Both the position numbers and the translations under genes were made by a program. Positions 8,031-16,659 of a stretch of DNA of 57,968 bases are shown here, in pieces. Below the pieces are notes generated by a model. It worked only from the letters and a program-made list of their open reading frames with translations, made no database searches and was not told the origin of the DNA. The stretch comes from Clostridiales bacterium (GTDB lineage: Bacteria; Bacillota; Clostridia; Oscillospirales; Oscillospiraceae): assembly GCA_019418625.1 (NCBI GenBank), contig DYBL01000074.1:1-57968 (forward strand), in the 5' to 3' direction. Positions within the stretch are counted from its first letter, which is position 1, and each line of letters begins with the position of its first letter.

Positions 8031-9623
8031 TCAGTTCAGACAGACGCCTGCCCGGCAAAGCATGGACTCTTTCTGCCAGGCGGGCTGGCCGTTGACGAGC
8101 ACAAGATCCATACCAGTAGAGCGCTGCTTTCCGCGAGTGAAGGTGGCGTGGTCACCCAACTGGTGGGGGTCAAAAACGAGAATGTCCGCAAAGAAGCCGG
8201 GGCGCAGCACGCCGCGGTCGGTATACTGCATGCGCTGGGCGGGAAGCTGGGTCATTTTGTGGATGGCTTCCTGCATGGAGAGTGCCGAATGTTCAAGGGC
8301 GAACTGCTGCAGAAAGTGGGGGAAGGAAGCGTAGAGCCGGGGATGCGGTGTGTCGGTGATATTGTAGAGGGAGTCGGAGATCAGCATGGAGTAGGGCAGC
8401 CTGGCAATGCGCGCGATGTCATCCGGCGATATATTGAGCCCCACCATGCTCACGCTTCCGTTTTCTGAGGCCAGCAGTCGGGCAATAAAGGGGTATTCGT
8501 CCTCATACCCGGCGGAAATGGCGCATTCATGGATGGTTTTTCCAAGATAACACCGGTTTTCGGGCAGGGAGACGCCGCTGATCATGGCATGGCTCCAGCG
8601 GAAGGCCGGATCGATGCGCTCGTCCTGGGGACCGGGGTGCAAAAAGCACTGGCGCAGACGTTCAATACTTTGGGCAGAGTCGATCTTTGAAAGCAAAACG
8701 GAAAAATCTTCCGTCAAAAAGGAGGCGGGAAGGATGGAAGCGAGCGTAGTGGCGGTGCCGTGGTAGGGATAAAAATCCACCGTTACATCCATTCCGAGGC
8801 TTCTGGCCTGCTCGATGCGGGCAATGGCCTGCTCCAGTGTTCCGTGCCAGTTGTCTGGACCCAGGGCTTTGAAATGACTGATACCCAGCGCCATCCCGCT
8901 GTCCCGGGCGATGGCGATGCTCTCATCCACAGCCTGGGGCAGACGAGAGGCCTCATCCCGCATATGGGGCATGAAGAGACTGCCTTTGCCGCGGCAGGGT
9001 GTCAGCATGGAGATGATCTCCTGTTGGGAGTTATACAGTTCCGGCAGATACACCAACCCTGTGGAAAATCCACGCAGGCCGCAGGCCAGCGCTGATTCTA
9101 CATAGTGCTGGGCCAGACGGAGTTCCTGGTCGGTAAAGGGGGAGGGGTCATATCCCTTCACGGCCAGCCGGATGGCGCCCAGGCCCTGCAGGGTGGATAC
9201 GTTCACCGGTAAGGAGAGGCCGCGCAGAGCGTTCAGGTAATCCTCCATGGAGGTGTAGCGCGCGCCGGTGCAATCAGGGCCGTGGGTAGAGAGTGTATAA
9301 GAATATAGACCGTCGGATTTTTCTGTATAGGGGGCGAAGGAGAAACCGCACACGCCCATGCCTACCGTGGTGATACCCTGCGCCAGCTCCAGAGCGCCAA
9401 ACTCCGGGGAAAAGACCGCAAGATCGGCGTGCCGGTGAAAGTCGATAAAGCCGGGGGTGACCATCCTGCCCCCTGCGTCAAAGACCTGGGCGTCCTCGCA
9501 GGAGATCCGGGAGTCGATGGCAGTAATGCGCTCGCCTTCTACCAAAATATCGCCCCGGAAGGGACGCTCCAAAGTCCCGTCATAGATAAGGCCATTTTGA
9601 ATCAAATATCTCATAAGACTCAT
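8031..9623 (-). CDS. N-acyl-D-amino-acid deacylase family amidohydrolase
   Basis: A 530-residue amidohydrolase of the D-aminoacylase group. N-terminal metal residues are in TPGFIDFHRHAD; the family marker GVCGFSFAP (GxCGxSxAP, contributing the Cys metal ligand) follows. HMRDEASRLPQAVDES and GISHFKALG match the middle metal-binding histidine region. It would release D-amino acids from N-acyl-D-amino acids or related D-amides. ATG 9623 overlaps the stop of the upstream lyase gene (ATGA), implying translational coupling; an extended reading to 9704 would lie inside that gene. Pairing with a D-amino-acid lyase supports scavenging of D-amino-acid derivatives such as cell-wall fragments. The exact substrate is not known. 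Confidence 0.88.
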   Translation of the reverse strand: MSLMRYLIQNGLIYDGTLERPFRGDILVEGERITAIDSRISCEDAQVFDAGGRMVTPGFIDFHRHADLAVFSPEFGALELAQGITTVGMGVCGFSFAPYTEKSDGLYSYTLSTHGPDCTGARYTSMEDYLNALRGLSLPVNVSTLQGLGAIRLAVKGYDPSPFTDQELRLAQHYVESALACGLRGFSTGLVYLPELYNSQQEIISMLTPCRGKGSLFMPHMRDEASRLPQAVDESIAIARDSGMALGISHFKALGPDNWHGTLEQAIARIEQARSLGMDVTVDFYPYHGTATTLASILPASFLTEDFSVLLSKIDSAQSIERLRQCFLHPGPQDERIDPAFRWSHAMISGVSLPENRCYLGKTIHECAISAGYEDEYPFIARLLASENGSVSMVGLNISPDDIARIARLPYSMLISDSLYNITDTPHPRLYASFPHFLQQFALEHSALSMQEAIHKMTQLPAQRMQYTDRGVLRPGFFADILVFDPHQLGDHATFTRGKQRSTGMDLVLVNGQPAWQKESMLCRAGVCLN

Positions 9624-10714
9624 AGTGTCATCTCGTGCACATGGTCCTGCTCCGGGTCGGACCAGTAGGCTGCCTGCATATCGTCCAGATGCTCTTTGCT
9701 CCATAGGCCCGGCGCACCGCCTGTGTGCAGGAAGATAGCACCATCTCCCTCGGGGATGATCCCCCGCTGAAGAAGATCCACAAATCCATGAAAGACTTTA
9801 CCGGTGTAGCAGGGGTCCAGGAAGATGGCTTCTGTGGCAGCAAGCATCTGAATGTAATGCTGCGTCACACCATCCGGCTCATTGTAGCCGACGCCGCCGT
9901 AAAAATCACTGCCGGAGCCACAGGCCACATGCAGGTCCTCCGCAGAACAGGTAAATCCCATTTCAAAGGTGCGGCTGAGCTCATTGATGAATGCGGCGGT
10001 CTCCGCGATGGGGCGGTAGTCCGGTTCGATGGGGATTCCGATCACATCGAAGGGGGCGTTGTAATATTTTGCCCCGGCCCACAAACCGGCAAACGTTCCC
10101 GTGGAGCCGTAGCCAACTACCAGGTGTTTGGCCTGGATCTGCTGGCGGCGCATCTGCTCCATGATTTCCGGTATGGCCTGAATATATCCGGCGGAACCGA
10201 TCACTGTCTGACCGCCCACAGGGATGGAGAGCACCTTTTCTCCATTTGCCTCATGCTGTGCGATGATCTCCCGGGCACATTGGTCCATAAAGCGTTGCTT
10301 GGCAGCGGCTTGTTCCTCAGCAGGCAGAGAATCGGCGGCGGAGGTATCTACAAAATACAGCTCACTGCCCATCAGGCGGTCCAGCAGAAGGTTGCCGGAG
10401 AGATACTCCGGACGCTGTCCTTTCAAGACCAGAATGGAGCGCAGGCCCGCCCGGATAGCGGCGGCAGCTGTTAGACGGCCGTGATTCGTCTGTACGCCGC
10501 CAAAGGTCATCAAGGTGGTGTAGCCGTGATCCAGCGCATATTGGACAAGGTAATTGAGCTTGCGGGCTTTGTTTCCGCCCAGGGCCAGACCAGTCAGGTC
10601 GTCCCGCTTGATGTAAAGGCTGCCTTTTCCCAAAATGTGGGACAGTGCAGGCATGGGTTCCAGAGGCGTATTGACATAACCGATTTGTGTGTAACGCAGA
10701 TCTTCAATTTTCAT
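9620..10714 (-). CDS. dcyD: PLP-dependent D-cysteine desulfhydrase / ACC deaminase family lyase
   Basis: A 364-residue fold type II PLP enzyme. IKRDDLTGLALGGNKARKLNYL near residues 35-55 contains the PLP lysine (GGNKARK), and the phosphate-binding loop is seen in VGYGSTGTFAGL. The closest family is D-cysteine desulfhydrase / 1-aminocyclopropane-1-carboxylate deaminase, which converts a D-amino acid into 2-oxo acid plus ammonia (and sulfide for D-cysteine). ATG 10714 has a purine-rich AAAGGGCGAG ahead. It is first in the operon with the D-acyl deacylase and the sigma-54 activator, so it probably deaminates the released D-amino acid. D-cysteine specificity is a family guess; other D-amino acids are possible. 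Confidence 0.8.
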   Translation of the reverse strand: MKIEDLRYTQIGYVNTPLEPMPALSHILGKGSLYIKRDDLTGLALGGNKARKLNYLVQYALDHGYTTLMTFGGVQTNHGRLTAAAAIRAGLRSILVLKGQRPEYLSGNLLLDRLMGSELYFVDTSAADSLPAEEQAAAKQRFMDQCAREIIAQHEANGEKVLSIPVGGQTVIGSAGYIQAIPEIMEQMRRQQIQAKHLVVGYGSTGTFAGLWAGAKYYNAPFDVIGIPIEPDYRPIAETAAFINELSRTFEMGFTCSAEDLHVACGSGSDFYGGVGYNEPDGVTQHYIQMLAATEAIFLDPCYTGKVFHGFVDLLQRGIIPEGDGAIFLHTGGAPGLWSKEHLDDMQAAYWSDPEQDHVHEMTL

Positions 10715-10776
10715 ATTCTCGCCCTTTCTGTAAAACAAATGAAAGAACGAACGCTGGGGCTGTACAAGTTTAATCC

Positions 10777-10806
10777 ATTATAAAAACGGGCGCGGAGGGA
10801 TGTCAA
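10777..10806 (-). promoter_or_regulatory. Sigma-70-type promoter for the lyase-deacylase-activator operon
   Basis: On the - strand TTGACA (10806-10801) and TATAAT (10782-10777) are separated by 18 bases, about 63 bases before the dcyD start. Both hexamers are perfect. No -24/-12 element was seen for this direction, so the activator gene itself is probably sigma-70 driven. Confidence 0.75.
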
Positions 10807-10853
10807 TGAAAAAAGGGAAGGAAATCGCCTGGAAACCGGAGAAAAAGATGCAA

Positions 10854-10885
10854 TTAATTGGAAAAAACCGGTTTTCTCCAATTAA
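10854..10885. promoter_or_regulatory. 32-bp near-perfect palindrome, probable upstream activating site
   Basis: TTAATTGGAAAAAACC and GGTTTTCTCCAATTAA form a 32-bp inverted repeat with one mismatched position pair and no spacer. It lies about 134 bp upstream of the -24 element at 11004 and about 48 bp upstream of the - strand -35 box. A related half-site (GGAAACCGGAG) occurs at 10831-10841. It is best explained as the dimer site of the sigma-54 activator encoded next door. Confidence 0.65.
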
Positions 10886-10935
10886 AATAAAACGAGGCAG
10901 AAGCCGTTTCCCGTGTATCCTGGGGCAACTGCTGT

Positions 10936-10963
10936 AAAAAATAGATAAAAATCATATAAAAAA
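10936..10963. promoter_or_regulatory. Three A-tracts phased at 11 bp (predicted DNA bend)
   Basis: A-tracts of 5-6 bases start at 10936, 10947 and 10958, in phase with the helix. They lie between the palindrome (10854-10885) and the sigma-54 promoter (11003), where curvature would help loop the activator to polymerase. Confidence 0.5.
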
Positions 10964-11002
10964 TTAGAAATCCTGCAAGAATATTATGGGAAAAGAAGAC
11001 TA

Positions 11003-11018
11003 TGGCACAAAAATTGCT
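11003..11018 (+). promoter_or_regulatory. Sigma-54 (-24/-12) promoter for nhaC-amidohydrolase operon
   Basis: TGGCACAAAAATTGCT matches the RpoN consensus TGGCAC-N5-TTGCW, with GG at 11004-11005, GC at 11016-11017 and ten bases between. Transcription would start near 11029, leaving a leader of about 67 bases. Confidence 0.85.
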
Positions 11019-11095
11019 TAATTATCAGACAACGAATTGCAGGCCTGTACAAGTGGAAACTGCTGTTCAAATTTTCGTGTAGGAGGAAAGCGCAC

Positions 11096-12460
11096 ATGTC
11101 AAATGAGATGAAAGAAGCAAAGAAATATGGCTTTGCCGCGTTTATTCCCATGTTTGTGTTTTTGGGCCTGTATCTGGGGTGCGGTATTTTCTACACAGTG
11201 ACCGGCACTGTGGAACAGCCGTGGAACCAGTTCCCGCGGCATGCGGCTATCCTGGTTGGTATCGTGGCCGCATTTTTGATGAACCGCTATATGCCTCTGC
11301 CGGAAAAGGTCAAACATTTTTGCCAGGCGGCCGGTGATGAGGGTACCATGCTCATGTGCATGATTTTCCTGGTGGCCGGTGCGTTTTCCGGTGTGTGCAA
11401 GGATATGGGCGGTGTGGACAGCGTGGTGAACCTGGGACTTTCCCTGGTGCCCACCCACTTCATCCTGCCGGGCATCTTCATCATTACGGCCTTGGTGGCC
11501 ACGGCCATCGGTACTTCCTCCGGCGCGCTGGTGGCCATTGCGCCCATTGCCTTGGCCATTGCGGAGGGGACCGGCTCCAGCATCCCTCTGTATTTTGCAG
11601 CGGTGTACAGCGGCGCCCTGTTCGGGGACAACCTTTCCATCATCTCCGATACCACCATTGCGGCCACCACCGGTGCCGGGTGCGAAATGAAGGACAAATT
11701 CCGCATGAACCTGCTGATCGCCCTGCCTGCGGCAGTGGTAACGGTGGTCGCCTTTGCCATGATGAGCAGCGGAACCGAGCAGATTACCGGAGAGCTGACT
11801 TACAGCCTGGTGAAGATTATCCCCTATGTATACGTGCTGATTGCAGCTATCATGGGAATGGATGTGTTTGTGGTGCTGGTCAGCGGCACGTTCCTGGCCG
11901 GGTTCGTGGGGCTGGCGACCGGAAGCATGACGCTCTCCGGCTTTGCTCAGTCCATTGGCACGGGCATGTCCGGCATGATGACTACGGCTATCGTTGCCAT
12001 TTTGCTGCGCGGCCTGATCGGTATCATCACCGTATATGGCGGAATTGATTGGCTGGTCAGCGTGCTGCGCCGCCGTGTGCGCACCCGCAAGGGGGCGGAG
12101 TACTGCATCGGCTTCATGTCCGGTCTGCTGGACTTTGCACTGATCAACAACACCATTGCCATTATGATTGCTGCGCCGCTGGCCAAGGACATCGCTGAGG
12201 AGCACCACATTGCGCCCAAGCGGAACGCAAGCCTCCTGGATATCTTCGCCTGCGCCGTACACGGACTGGCGCCCCACGCAGGCGGCATGCTGACGCTCTC
12301 CGGTTTCTATGCGGCGCTGAATCCTCTGGCGGTGGTCAAGTATAACTTCTACTGCTACTTCCTGATCCTGGCGGCGGTCATCACCATTCAGTTCGGATTG
12401 CTGCGTACACCGGAGGAAAAGGAATACGCCAGACAGGCCAAGGAAAAAAACAAAGTGTAA
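11096..12460 (+). CDS. nhaC: NhaC family Na+/H+ antiporter-type transporter
   Basis: A 454-residue polytopic membrane protein with about 11-12 hydrophobic segments. The NhaC-family core is visible in GALFGDNLSIISDTTIAATTGAG (second half) and GTSSGALVAIAPIALAIAEG. Family members exchange Na+ and H+ or couple this to organic acids (malate/lactate). ATG 11096 follows AGGAGG at 11082-11087. Its operon with an M20 amidohydrolase, and control by a sigma-54 promoter opposite a D-amino-acid catabolic operon, suggest it moves an acid or amino-acid-derived anion rather than acting only in pH balance. This role is inferred. Confidence 0.85.
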   Translation: MSNEMKEAKKYGFAAFIPMFVFLGLYLGCGIFYTVTGTVEQPWNQFPRHAAILVGIVAAFLMNRYMPLPEKVKHFCQAAGDEGTMLMCMIFLVAGAFSGVCKDMGGVDSVVNLGLSLVPTHFILPGIFIITALVATAIGTSSGALVAIAPIALAIAEGTGSSIPLYFAAVYSGALFGDNLSIISDTTIAATTGAGCEMKDKFRMNLLIALPAAVVTVVAFAMMSSGTEQITGELTYSLVKIIPYVYVLIAAIMGMDVFVVLVSGTFLAGFVGLATGSMTLSGFAQSIGTGMSGMMTTAIVAILLRGLIGIITVYGGIDWLVSVLRRRVRTRKGAEYCIGFMSGLLDFALINNTIAIMIAAPLAKDIAEEHHIAPKRNASLLDIFACAVHGLAPHAGGMLTLSGFYAALNPLAVVKYNFYCYFLILAAVITIQFGLLRTPEEKEYARQAKEKNKV

Positions 12461-12482
12461 TAAAAAGCGGGATGAAGGAATA

Positions 12483-13676
12483 ATGGAAAAAGAGCAGATT
12501 TTGGAAATGGCGCGGCAGCTGGACCCAAAGCTGCGGGAAATCTGGCAGGATCTCCACCGGCATCCGGAACTTGGGTTTGAGGAGGTCTATACAGCACGGA
12601 AAGTGGCGGAAGTTCTGCGGGGCCTGGAGATGGAAGTACACGATCAGGTCGGAGGGACCGGTGTGGTTGGGATTATCCGGGGAGCCCATCCGGGAAAGAC
12701 GCTGCTGCTCCGCGCGGACATGGATGCGCTGCCCATCCAGGAGGAGACGGGACTTGCCTGCGCGTCCTGTACGCCGGGAAAGATGCATGCGTGCGGACAT
12801 GATGCCCATGTGACCTGGCTTTTGGGAGCAGCCATGCTTCTCAGCCGCATGCGTCAGGAACTGCATGGCACGGTCAAGCTGCTGTTTCAACCAAGTGAGG
12901 AGGCACCGGGCGGGGCGCAGCGTATGTTGGCGTGCGGCGTTTTGAAAGATCCGGATGTGGACATGGCCCTGGCGGCGCATGTGTCGCCGGATTACCCGGC
13001 TGGAAAGTACCTGCTCCAGACCGGCCCTGTCACAGCCAATCCGGATTTCTTTACCCTGACCCTCTGCGGAAAGGGAGCCCACGGCAGCCAGCCGGAAAAG
13101 GCCGTGGATGCCATCAACATGGGAGTCAAGGTGTATGAGCTGCTGGAAACATTTGTGAGCAGATGCATCAGTCCCTGCACAGAAGCGGTACTGTCCGTAT
13201 GCACGTTCCACGCTGGAACGTCCCGGGGGGCCATTCCCGGCAGCTGTGAGCTGACCGGAACTGTGCGCAGTTTTCAGCCGCAGGTGCAGCAGGCAGCAAA
13301 AGCGTTCATTGACCAGTGCGCTAAAGCCGTGACGCAGATCTACGGCGGAAGCTATACGCTGGACTATCGGATTGCCTGCTTTCCGGTAGAGAACGACCCG
13401 GACCTGACATGCAGCGTGCAGGCGCATACAGAGGAGCTGCTTGGCCCGGACGCTGTTTTGACCCAGGCAGACCGGTTTATGGGGGGAGAGGACTTCTGCT
13501 TTATCTCCAGGGAGGTACCCTCCGTCTTTGCGTTCGTGGGCTGCAAAAACGAGGAACTGTTCCAGGCGGCGCCGCTGCACAACCCTGCCTTCCGGCTGGA
13601 CGAGGCCATACTGGCTCCCACAGCGGCCATGCTGTCCTACAATGCTGTGTGCCTCTTACAAAACGGTGCACGGTGA
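12483..13676 (+). CDS. M20 family amidohydrolase (N-acyl-amino-acid hydrolase type)
   Basis: A 397-residue zinc-type M20 peptidase/amidohydrolase. Metal and catalytic motifs are all present: HRHPELGFEE near residue 28, RADMDALPIQEETG, MHACGHDAH and FQPSEEAPGGA; GKGAHGSQPEKAVDA marks the dimerisation/active-site loop and GGEDF the C-terminal metal region. It should hydrolyse N-acyl, aminoacyl or hippurate-like amides in the cytoplasm. ATG 12483 follows GAAGGA and lies 22 bases behind nhaC, in the same sigma-54 operon. A perfect palindromic terminator follows. Together with the D-acyl deacylase opposite, the locus could process both stereoisomers of N-acylated amino acids. Confidence 0.9.
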   Translation: MEKEQILEMARQLDPKLREIWQDLHRHPELGFEEVYTARKVAEVLRGLEMEVHDQVGGTGVVGIIRGAHPGKTLLLRADMDALPIQEETGLACASCTPGKMHACGHDAHVTWLLGAAMLLSRMRQELHGTVKLLFQPSEEAPGGAQRMLACGVLKDPDVDMALAAHVSPDYPAGKYLLQTGPVTANPDFFTLTLCGKGAHGSQPEKAVDAINMGVKVYELLETFVSRCISPCTEAVLSVCTFHAGTSRGAIPGSCELTGTVRSFQPQVQQAAKAFIDQCAKAVTQIYGGSYTLDYRIACFPVENDPDLTCSVQAHTEELLGPDAVLTQADRFMGGEDFCFISREVPSVFAFVGCKNEELFQAAPLHNPAFRLDEAILAPTAAMLSYNAVCLLQNGAR

Positions 13677-13709
13677 GTGTCGCCGGGACAAAACGGTATA
13701 TTTCACCAC

Positions 13710-13747
13710 AAAAAAGGAGAGGATGCAATTGCATCCTCTCCTTTTTT
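13710..13747. terminator. Perfect bidirectional palindromic terminator
   Basis: A 38-base perfect palindrome: A6, then GGAGAGGATGCAA, its complement and T6. Because it is symmetric it terminates both the + strand amidohydrolase and the - strand regulator, whose stop codon overlaps it. Confidence 0.9.
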
Positions 13748-15071
13748 ATGCATCAGAACTCGATTTCGTATCAGCGGCGTCCTCCTGCCGGACAAAGTGC
13801 AGCCGGACCAGCGTCTTGGGCCGCCCGGCGCCGGAGCTCTCCTTGCCGCACACGGTGGCGTAGCCGCACTCCAGCAGCTTGTGGATGATCCGGTGGGCGC
13901 TGCGCACGGTGATGTTCAGGCAGTCCGCCAGCTCCTTGACGTCGAACTCGGCATCGCCCCGCAGCTGGATCAGAGCCATGAGCTTGGCGATGTACGCCCC
14001 GCTCATGCCTGTCTCCCGGGCGATCTGCTCCACCTGGTCGTCCCGGGAGATGAGATCGTAGGAGATGGCGCTCTCGCTGCCCAGGGGACCGGTCAGGGAG
14101 CCGCTTTCATCCACCAGATAGATGAAGCTGCCCTTTGCCGCCTTGGCGTGGACAAGGGCCTTGCTGGCGTGGATCTCCGACTGGTAGGCGGTGGAGCCGA
14201 AGCCGATGCCCATGTTGGGGTGCAGCCCGGTCTTCAGGATCCGGGACTGCAGGTCGTAGAGCCACTGATAGTTCTCTTCCCGCTTGGCGCCGCCCCGGTT
14301 GGCAAAGATGATATAGCGGTTTTGCCCGCTGCGAAAAAAAGAAGCCTCCATCCGGCGGCAGTACTCGGTGATGAGACTTTCGCACTGGCAGATCCGCAGC
14401 CGGTCGGAATAGTAGTTACCGGCGCTCTCGCTGAGGTTGTCCAGTTCGATGATCTCCACCACGATCTGGGCGGAGTGGGCCTCCTTCAGCTTCAGGCGCG
14501 TCACAAGGCGGTTGAAGGCCTCCCGCACGGTGAAGCGGGAGCCGGAGAGATAGAATACCGGGTATCCCTTGTCCCGGAAGTGGTGATAGACCCAGACGAA
14601 GCCGGTGAGGATGGCCTTGCTCTCCCCACGGTCCCACAGGTCCTGGTGCCATTGGATATAGGACTGCTCCTCAGAAGAGCCGATGGGGAGATAGCGGATG
14701 TTCCGGGGAGTGATGCCGCACTCACTGAAGGCGTCCTCCACCACGTGGGGCTCCACGGCGTCGATGCTGAACTCGTCCAGTGCCAGGCCCTGGCGCTCCA
14801 TCTGACGCAGGGTGTTCATCAGGCTGTACGCGTCCTTGGTGACATACTCATAGGCCCGGATCATGGTGTGGCGCTGGATGACGCTGCTGCACACGGCCAC
14901 GCCGGTGAACAGGACGGCGGTGCACTCCGCCTCGCACTGGTCGATGACCTCCAGGGCACCGGCGGTGGTTTCACGGGGATAAAGAATGGTTTCCGTCTCC
15001 GGTGAGATGGCCTGCAAATGCGCCTGGATCTGCCTGCCGGAGAGCTCGGGTCCGATAATTCCAATTTTCAT
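13746..15071 (-). CDS. Transcriptional regulator with GGDEF-like domain and C-terminal winged helix
   Basis: A 441-residue protein that fits no standard family I can name. Residues about 1-120 form an alpha/beta domain starting MKIGIIGPELSG, like ligand-sensing Rossmann-type domains. Residues about 225-345 resemble a degenerate GGDEF/nucleotidyl-cyclase fold: RYIIFANRGG sits where the catalytic loop would be, followed by MGIGFGSTAYQSEIHASKAL and AKAAKGSFIYL. The GGDEF metal residues are not conserved, so this is probably a sensory or dimerisation domain. Residues about 385-430 form a winged helix (DVKELADCLNITVRSAHRII). ATG 15071 is the only good start. It is divergent from the AbgB-like hydrolase and transporter genes and probably controls them. 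Confidence 0.7.
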   Translation of the reverse strand: MKIGIIGPELSGRQIQAHLQAISPETETILYPRETTAGALEVIDQCEAECTAVLFTGVAVCSSVIQRHTMIRAYEYVTKDAYSLMNTLRQMERQGLALDEFSIDAVEPHVVEDAFSECGITPRNIRYLPIGSSEEQSYIQWHQDLWDRGESKAILTGFVWVYHHFRDKGYPVFYLSGSRFTVREAFNRLVTRLKLKEAHSAQIVVEIIELDNLSESAGNYYSDRLRICQCESLITEYCRRMEASFFRSGQNRYIIFANRGGAKREENYQWLYDLQSRILKTGLHPNMGIGFGSTAYQSEIHASKALVHAKAAKGSFIYLVDESGSLTGPLGSESAISYDLISRDDQVEQIARETGMSGAYIAKLMALIQLRGDAEFDVKELADCLNITVRSAHRIIHKLLECGYATVCGKESSGAGRPKTLVRLHFVRQEDAADTKSSSDA

Positions 15072-15104
15072 AATGGTCCTCTTTACCGTTTGTTTCCTGG
15101 GGAC

Positions 15105-15133
15105 AATATAGCATTTTTCCCCGGTAAAGACAA
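15105..15133 (-). promoter_or_regulatory. Promoter of the GGDEF-like regulator
   Basis: On the - strand TTGTCT (15133-15128), a 17-base spacer and TATATT (15110-15105), with an extended -10 TG (TGCTATATT). It lies about 34 bases before the start codon. Confidence 0.6.
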
Positions 15134-15235
15134 GCTTCTGCCCCCAATTTCCAGAAAACGACTGTCAATTTCGCATTAATTTTTGCGCGCTTTCTGTGCA
15201 TTTACCCAAAAATAGGCGGTTTGCGCAAATTAGCA

Positions 15236-15264
15236 TTGACTATGGTGCTGCAAGCGACTATGCT
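15236..15264 (+). promoter_or_regulatory. Promoter of the AbgB-like hydrolase operon
   Basis: TTGACT (15236-15241), a 17-base spacer and TATGCT (15259-15264), about 67 bases before the hydrolase start. Imperfect inverted AT/GC elements (TAATTTTTGCGC near 15177 and GCGCAAATTA near 15223) lie just upstream and could be an operator; that part is weak. Confidence 0.65.
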
Positions 15265-15330
15265 TTGTTTGTGTCCTATTTAAGACATGTCATTTATAAG
15301 GGAATTTTTTTTGAGAGGGGATTTTCCGTT

Positions 15331-16647
15331 ATGACGAAGCAGGAGATCAAGCAAGCGGTCCTGGCGGCCATCGATGCCGGCAGGGAGGAAATCTACGCCG
15401 TCAAGGACAGCATCTATCAAAACCCTGAGTTCGGCTACAAAGAGGTCAAGACCACGGCCACCGTGGCCGACTTCCTGGAGAGCCTGGGGCTGAAGGTGGA
15501 GCGCAACATCGCCGTGACCGGCTGCCGTGCCCGGGCCAACGAGGGCAAGTCCGGCCCCCACATCGCGGTCATGGGCGAGCTGGACGGCATCAGCTGCAAG
15601 GAGCACAAGGACGCCAACGAGATCGGCGCCAGCCACACCTGCGGCCACAACCTGCAGGTGGCGGGCATGATCGGTGCCGCCCTGGGTCTGGTGCGCAGCG
15701 GCGTGCTGGACCAGCTGGACGGCCAGGTGAGCTTCATCGGCGTTCCCGCAGAGGAGTTCATTGAGCTGGAGTACCGTGAGCAGCTGAAAAAAGAGGGCAA
15801 GATCTGCTACTTCGGCGGCAAGCAGGAGCTGATCCGCCGGGGCGAGCTGGACGATGTGGACATGGCCATGATGTTCCACGCCCAGGATACCGGCGACATG
15901 AAGGCCATCATCGGACCGGAGAGCAACGGCTTCATCGGCAAGAAGATCCACTTCATCGGCAAGGAGTCCCACGCCGGCTCCGCCCCCTATGAGGGCATCA
16001 ACGCCCTCAACGCCGCCATGCTGGCCATCAACAACGTCCACGCCCTCCGGGAGACCTTCCGGGAGAGCGAGCGTGCCCGCTTCCATCCCATCATCACCAA
16101 GGGCGGCGACATCGTCAACGTGGTGCCTGCCGACGTGACCATGGAGGCCTATGTCCGTGCCCGTACCATCCAGGGCCTCAGCGACATCAACAGCCGCATC
16201 AACCAGGCCATCCTGGCCGGCGGCATGGCCGTGGGCGCCAACGTGGAGATCACCGAGATCCCCGGCTATCTGCCCATCCTGAAGCAGCCGGAGATGGACG
16301 GCCTCCTGCGTGAAAACCTCAAGGAGCTGGGCCTGGAGGGCGCCATCATCGAGGGCAGCGACTTCACCGGTTCCTTCGACTTCGGCGATATCTCCCACCT
16401 GATGCCCGCCATCCACCCCATGTTCGGCGGCGTACGCGGCGCGCTCCACACCCGCGATTTCGAGCTGGTGGATCCGGACCTTGCCTGCATCGTCCCGGCC
16501 AAGGCCATGGCCATGACCATCATCGACCTGCTGTTTGACGGCGCCAAGGAGGCCAAGGACATCCTGGCCAACTTCAAGCCCGTGATGACCAAGGAAGAGT
16601 ACCTGGCCTATCAGCAGAACAACGACCGCACCATTACGCTGCGCTGA
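15331..16647 (+). CDS. M20 family amidohydrolase, AbgB-like
   Basis: A 438-residue M20-family hydrolase resembling the AbgB subunit of p-aminobenzoyl-glutamate hydrolase and related aminoacyl-amide hydrolases. Visible motifs are MGELDGISC, SHTCGHNLQ (metal His), VPAEEF (catalytic Glu pair), GKESHAGSAPYEGINAL and, near the C-terminus, SFDFGDISHLMP where AbgB has its DxGDVS segment. ATG 15331 follows GAGAGGGG at 15313-15320; 45 more codons upstream are open but run through the promoter and are rejected. It heads a three-gene operon with two membrane proteins, so its substrate is probably imported by them. The substrate itself, a peptide or acyl-amino acid, is unknown. Confidence 0.88.
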   Translation: MTKQEIKQAVLAAIDAGREEIYAVKDSIYQNPEFGYKEVKTTATVADFLESLGLKVERNIAVTGCRARANEGKSGPHIAVMGELDGISCKEHKDANEIGASHTCGHNLQVAGMIGAALGLVRSGVLDQLDGQVSFIGVPAEEFIELEYREQLKKEGKICYFGGKQELIRRGELDDVDMAMMFHAQDTGDMKAIIGPESNGFIGKKIHFIGKESHAGSAPYEGINALNAAMLAINNVHALRETFRESERARFHPIITKGGDIVNVVPADVTMEAYVRARTIQGLSDINSRINQAILAGGMAVGANVEITEIPGYLPILKQPEMDGLLRENLKELGLEGAIIEGSDFTGSFDFGDISHLMPAIHPMFGGVRGALHTRDFELVDPDLACIVPAKAMAMTIIDLLFDGAKEAKDILANFKPVMTKEEYLAYQQNNDRTITLR

Positions 16648-16659
16648 GGAGGGTGAACC

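Noticed and set aside
10715..10853. A sigma-54 promoter for the dcyD operon on the - strand
   Set aside because: No GG-N10-GC element of the required form was found; a perfect sigma-70 promoter explains the operon.
13677..15005. A 442-codon open frame on the + strand opposite the GGDEF-like regulator
   Set aside because: It starts in a terminator and has no domain; the - strand protein has a winged helix, a good start and a promoter.
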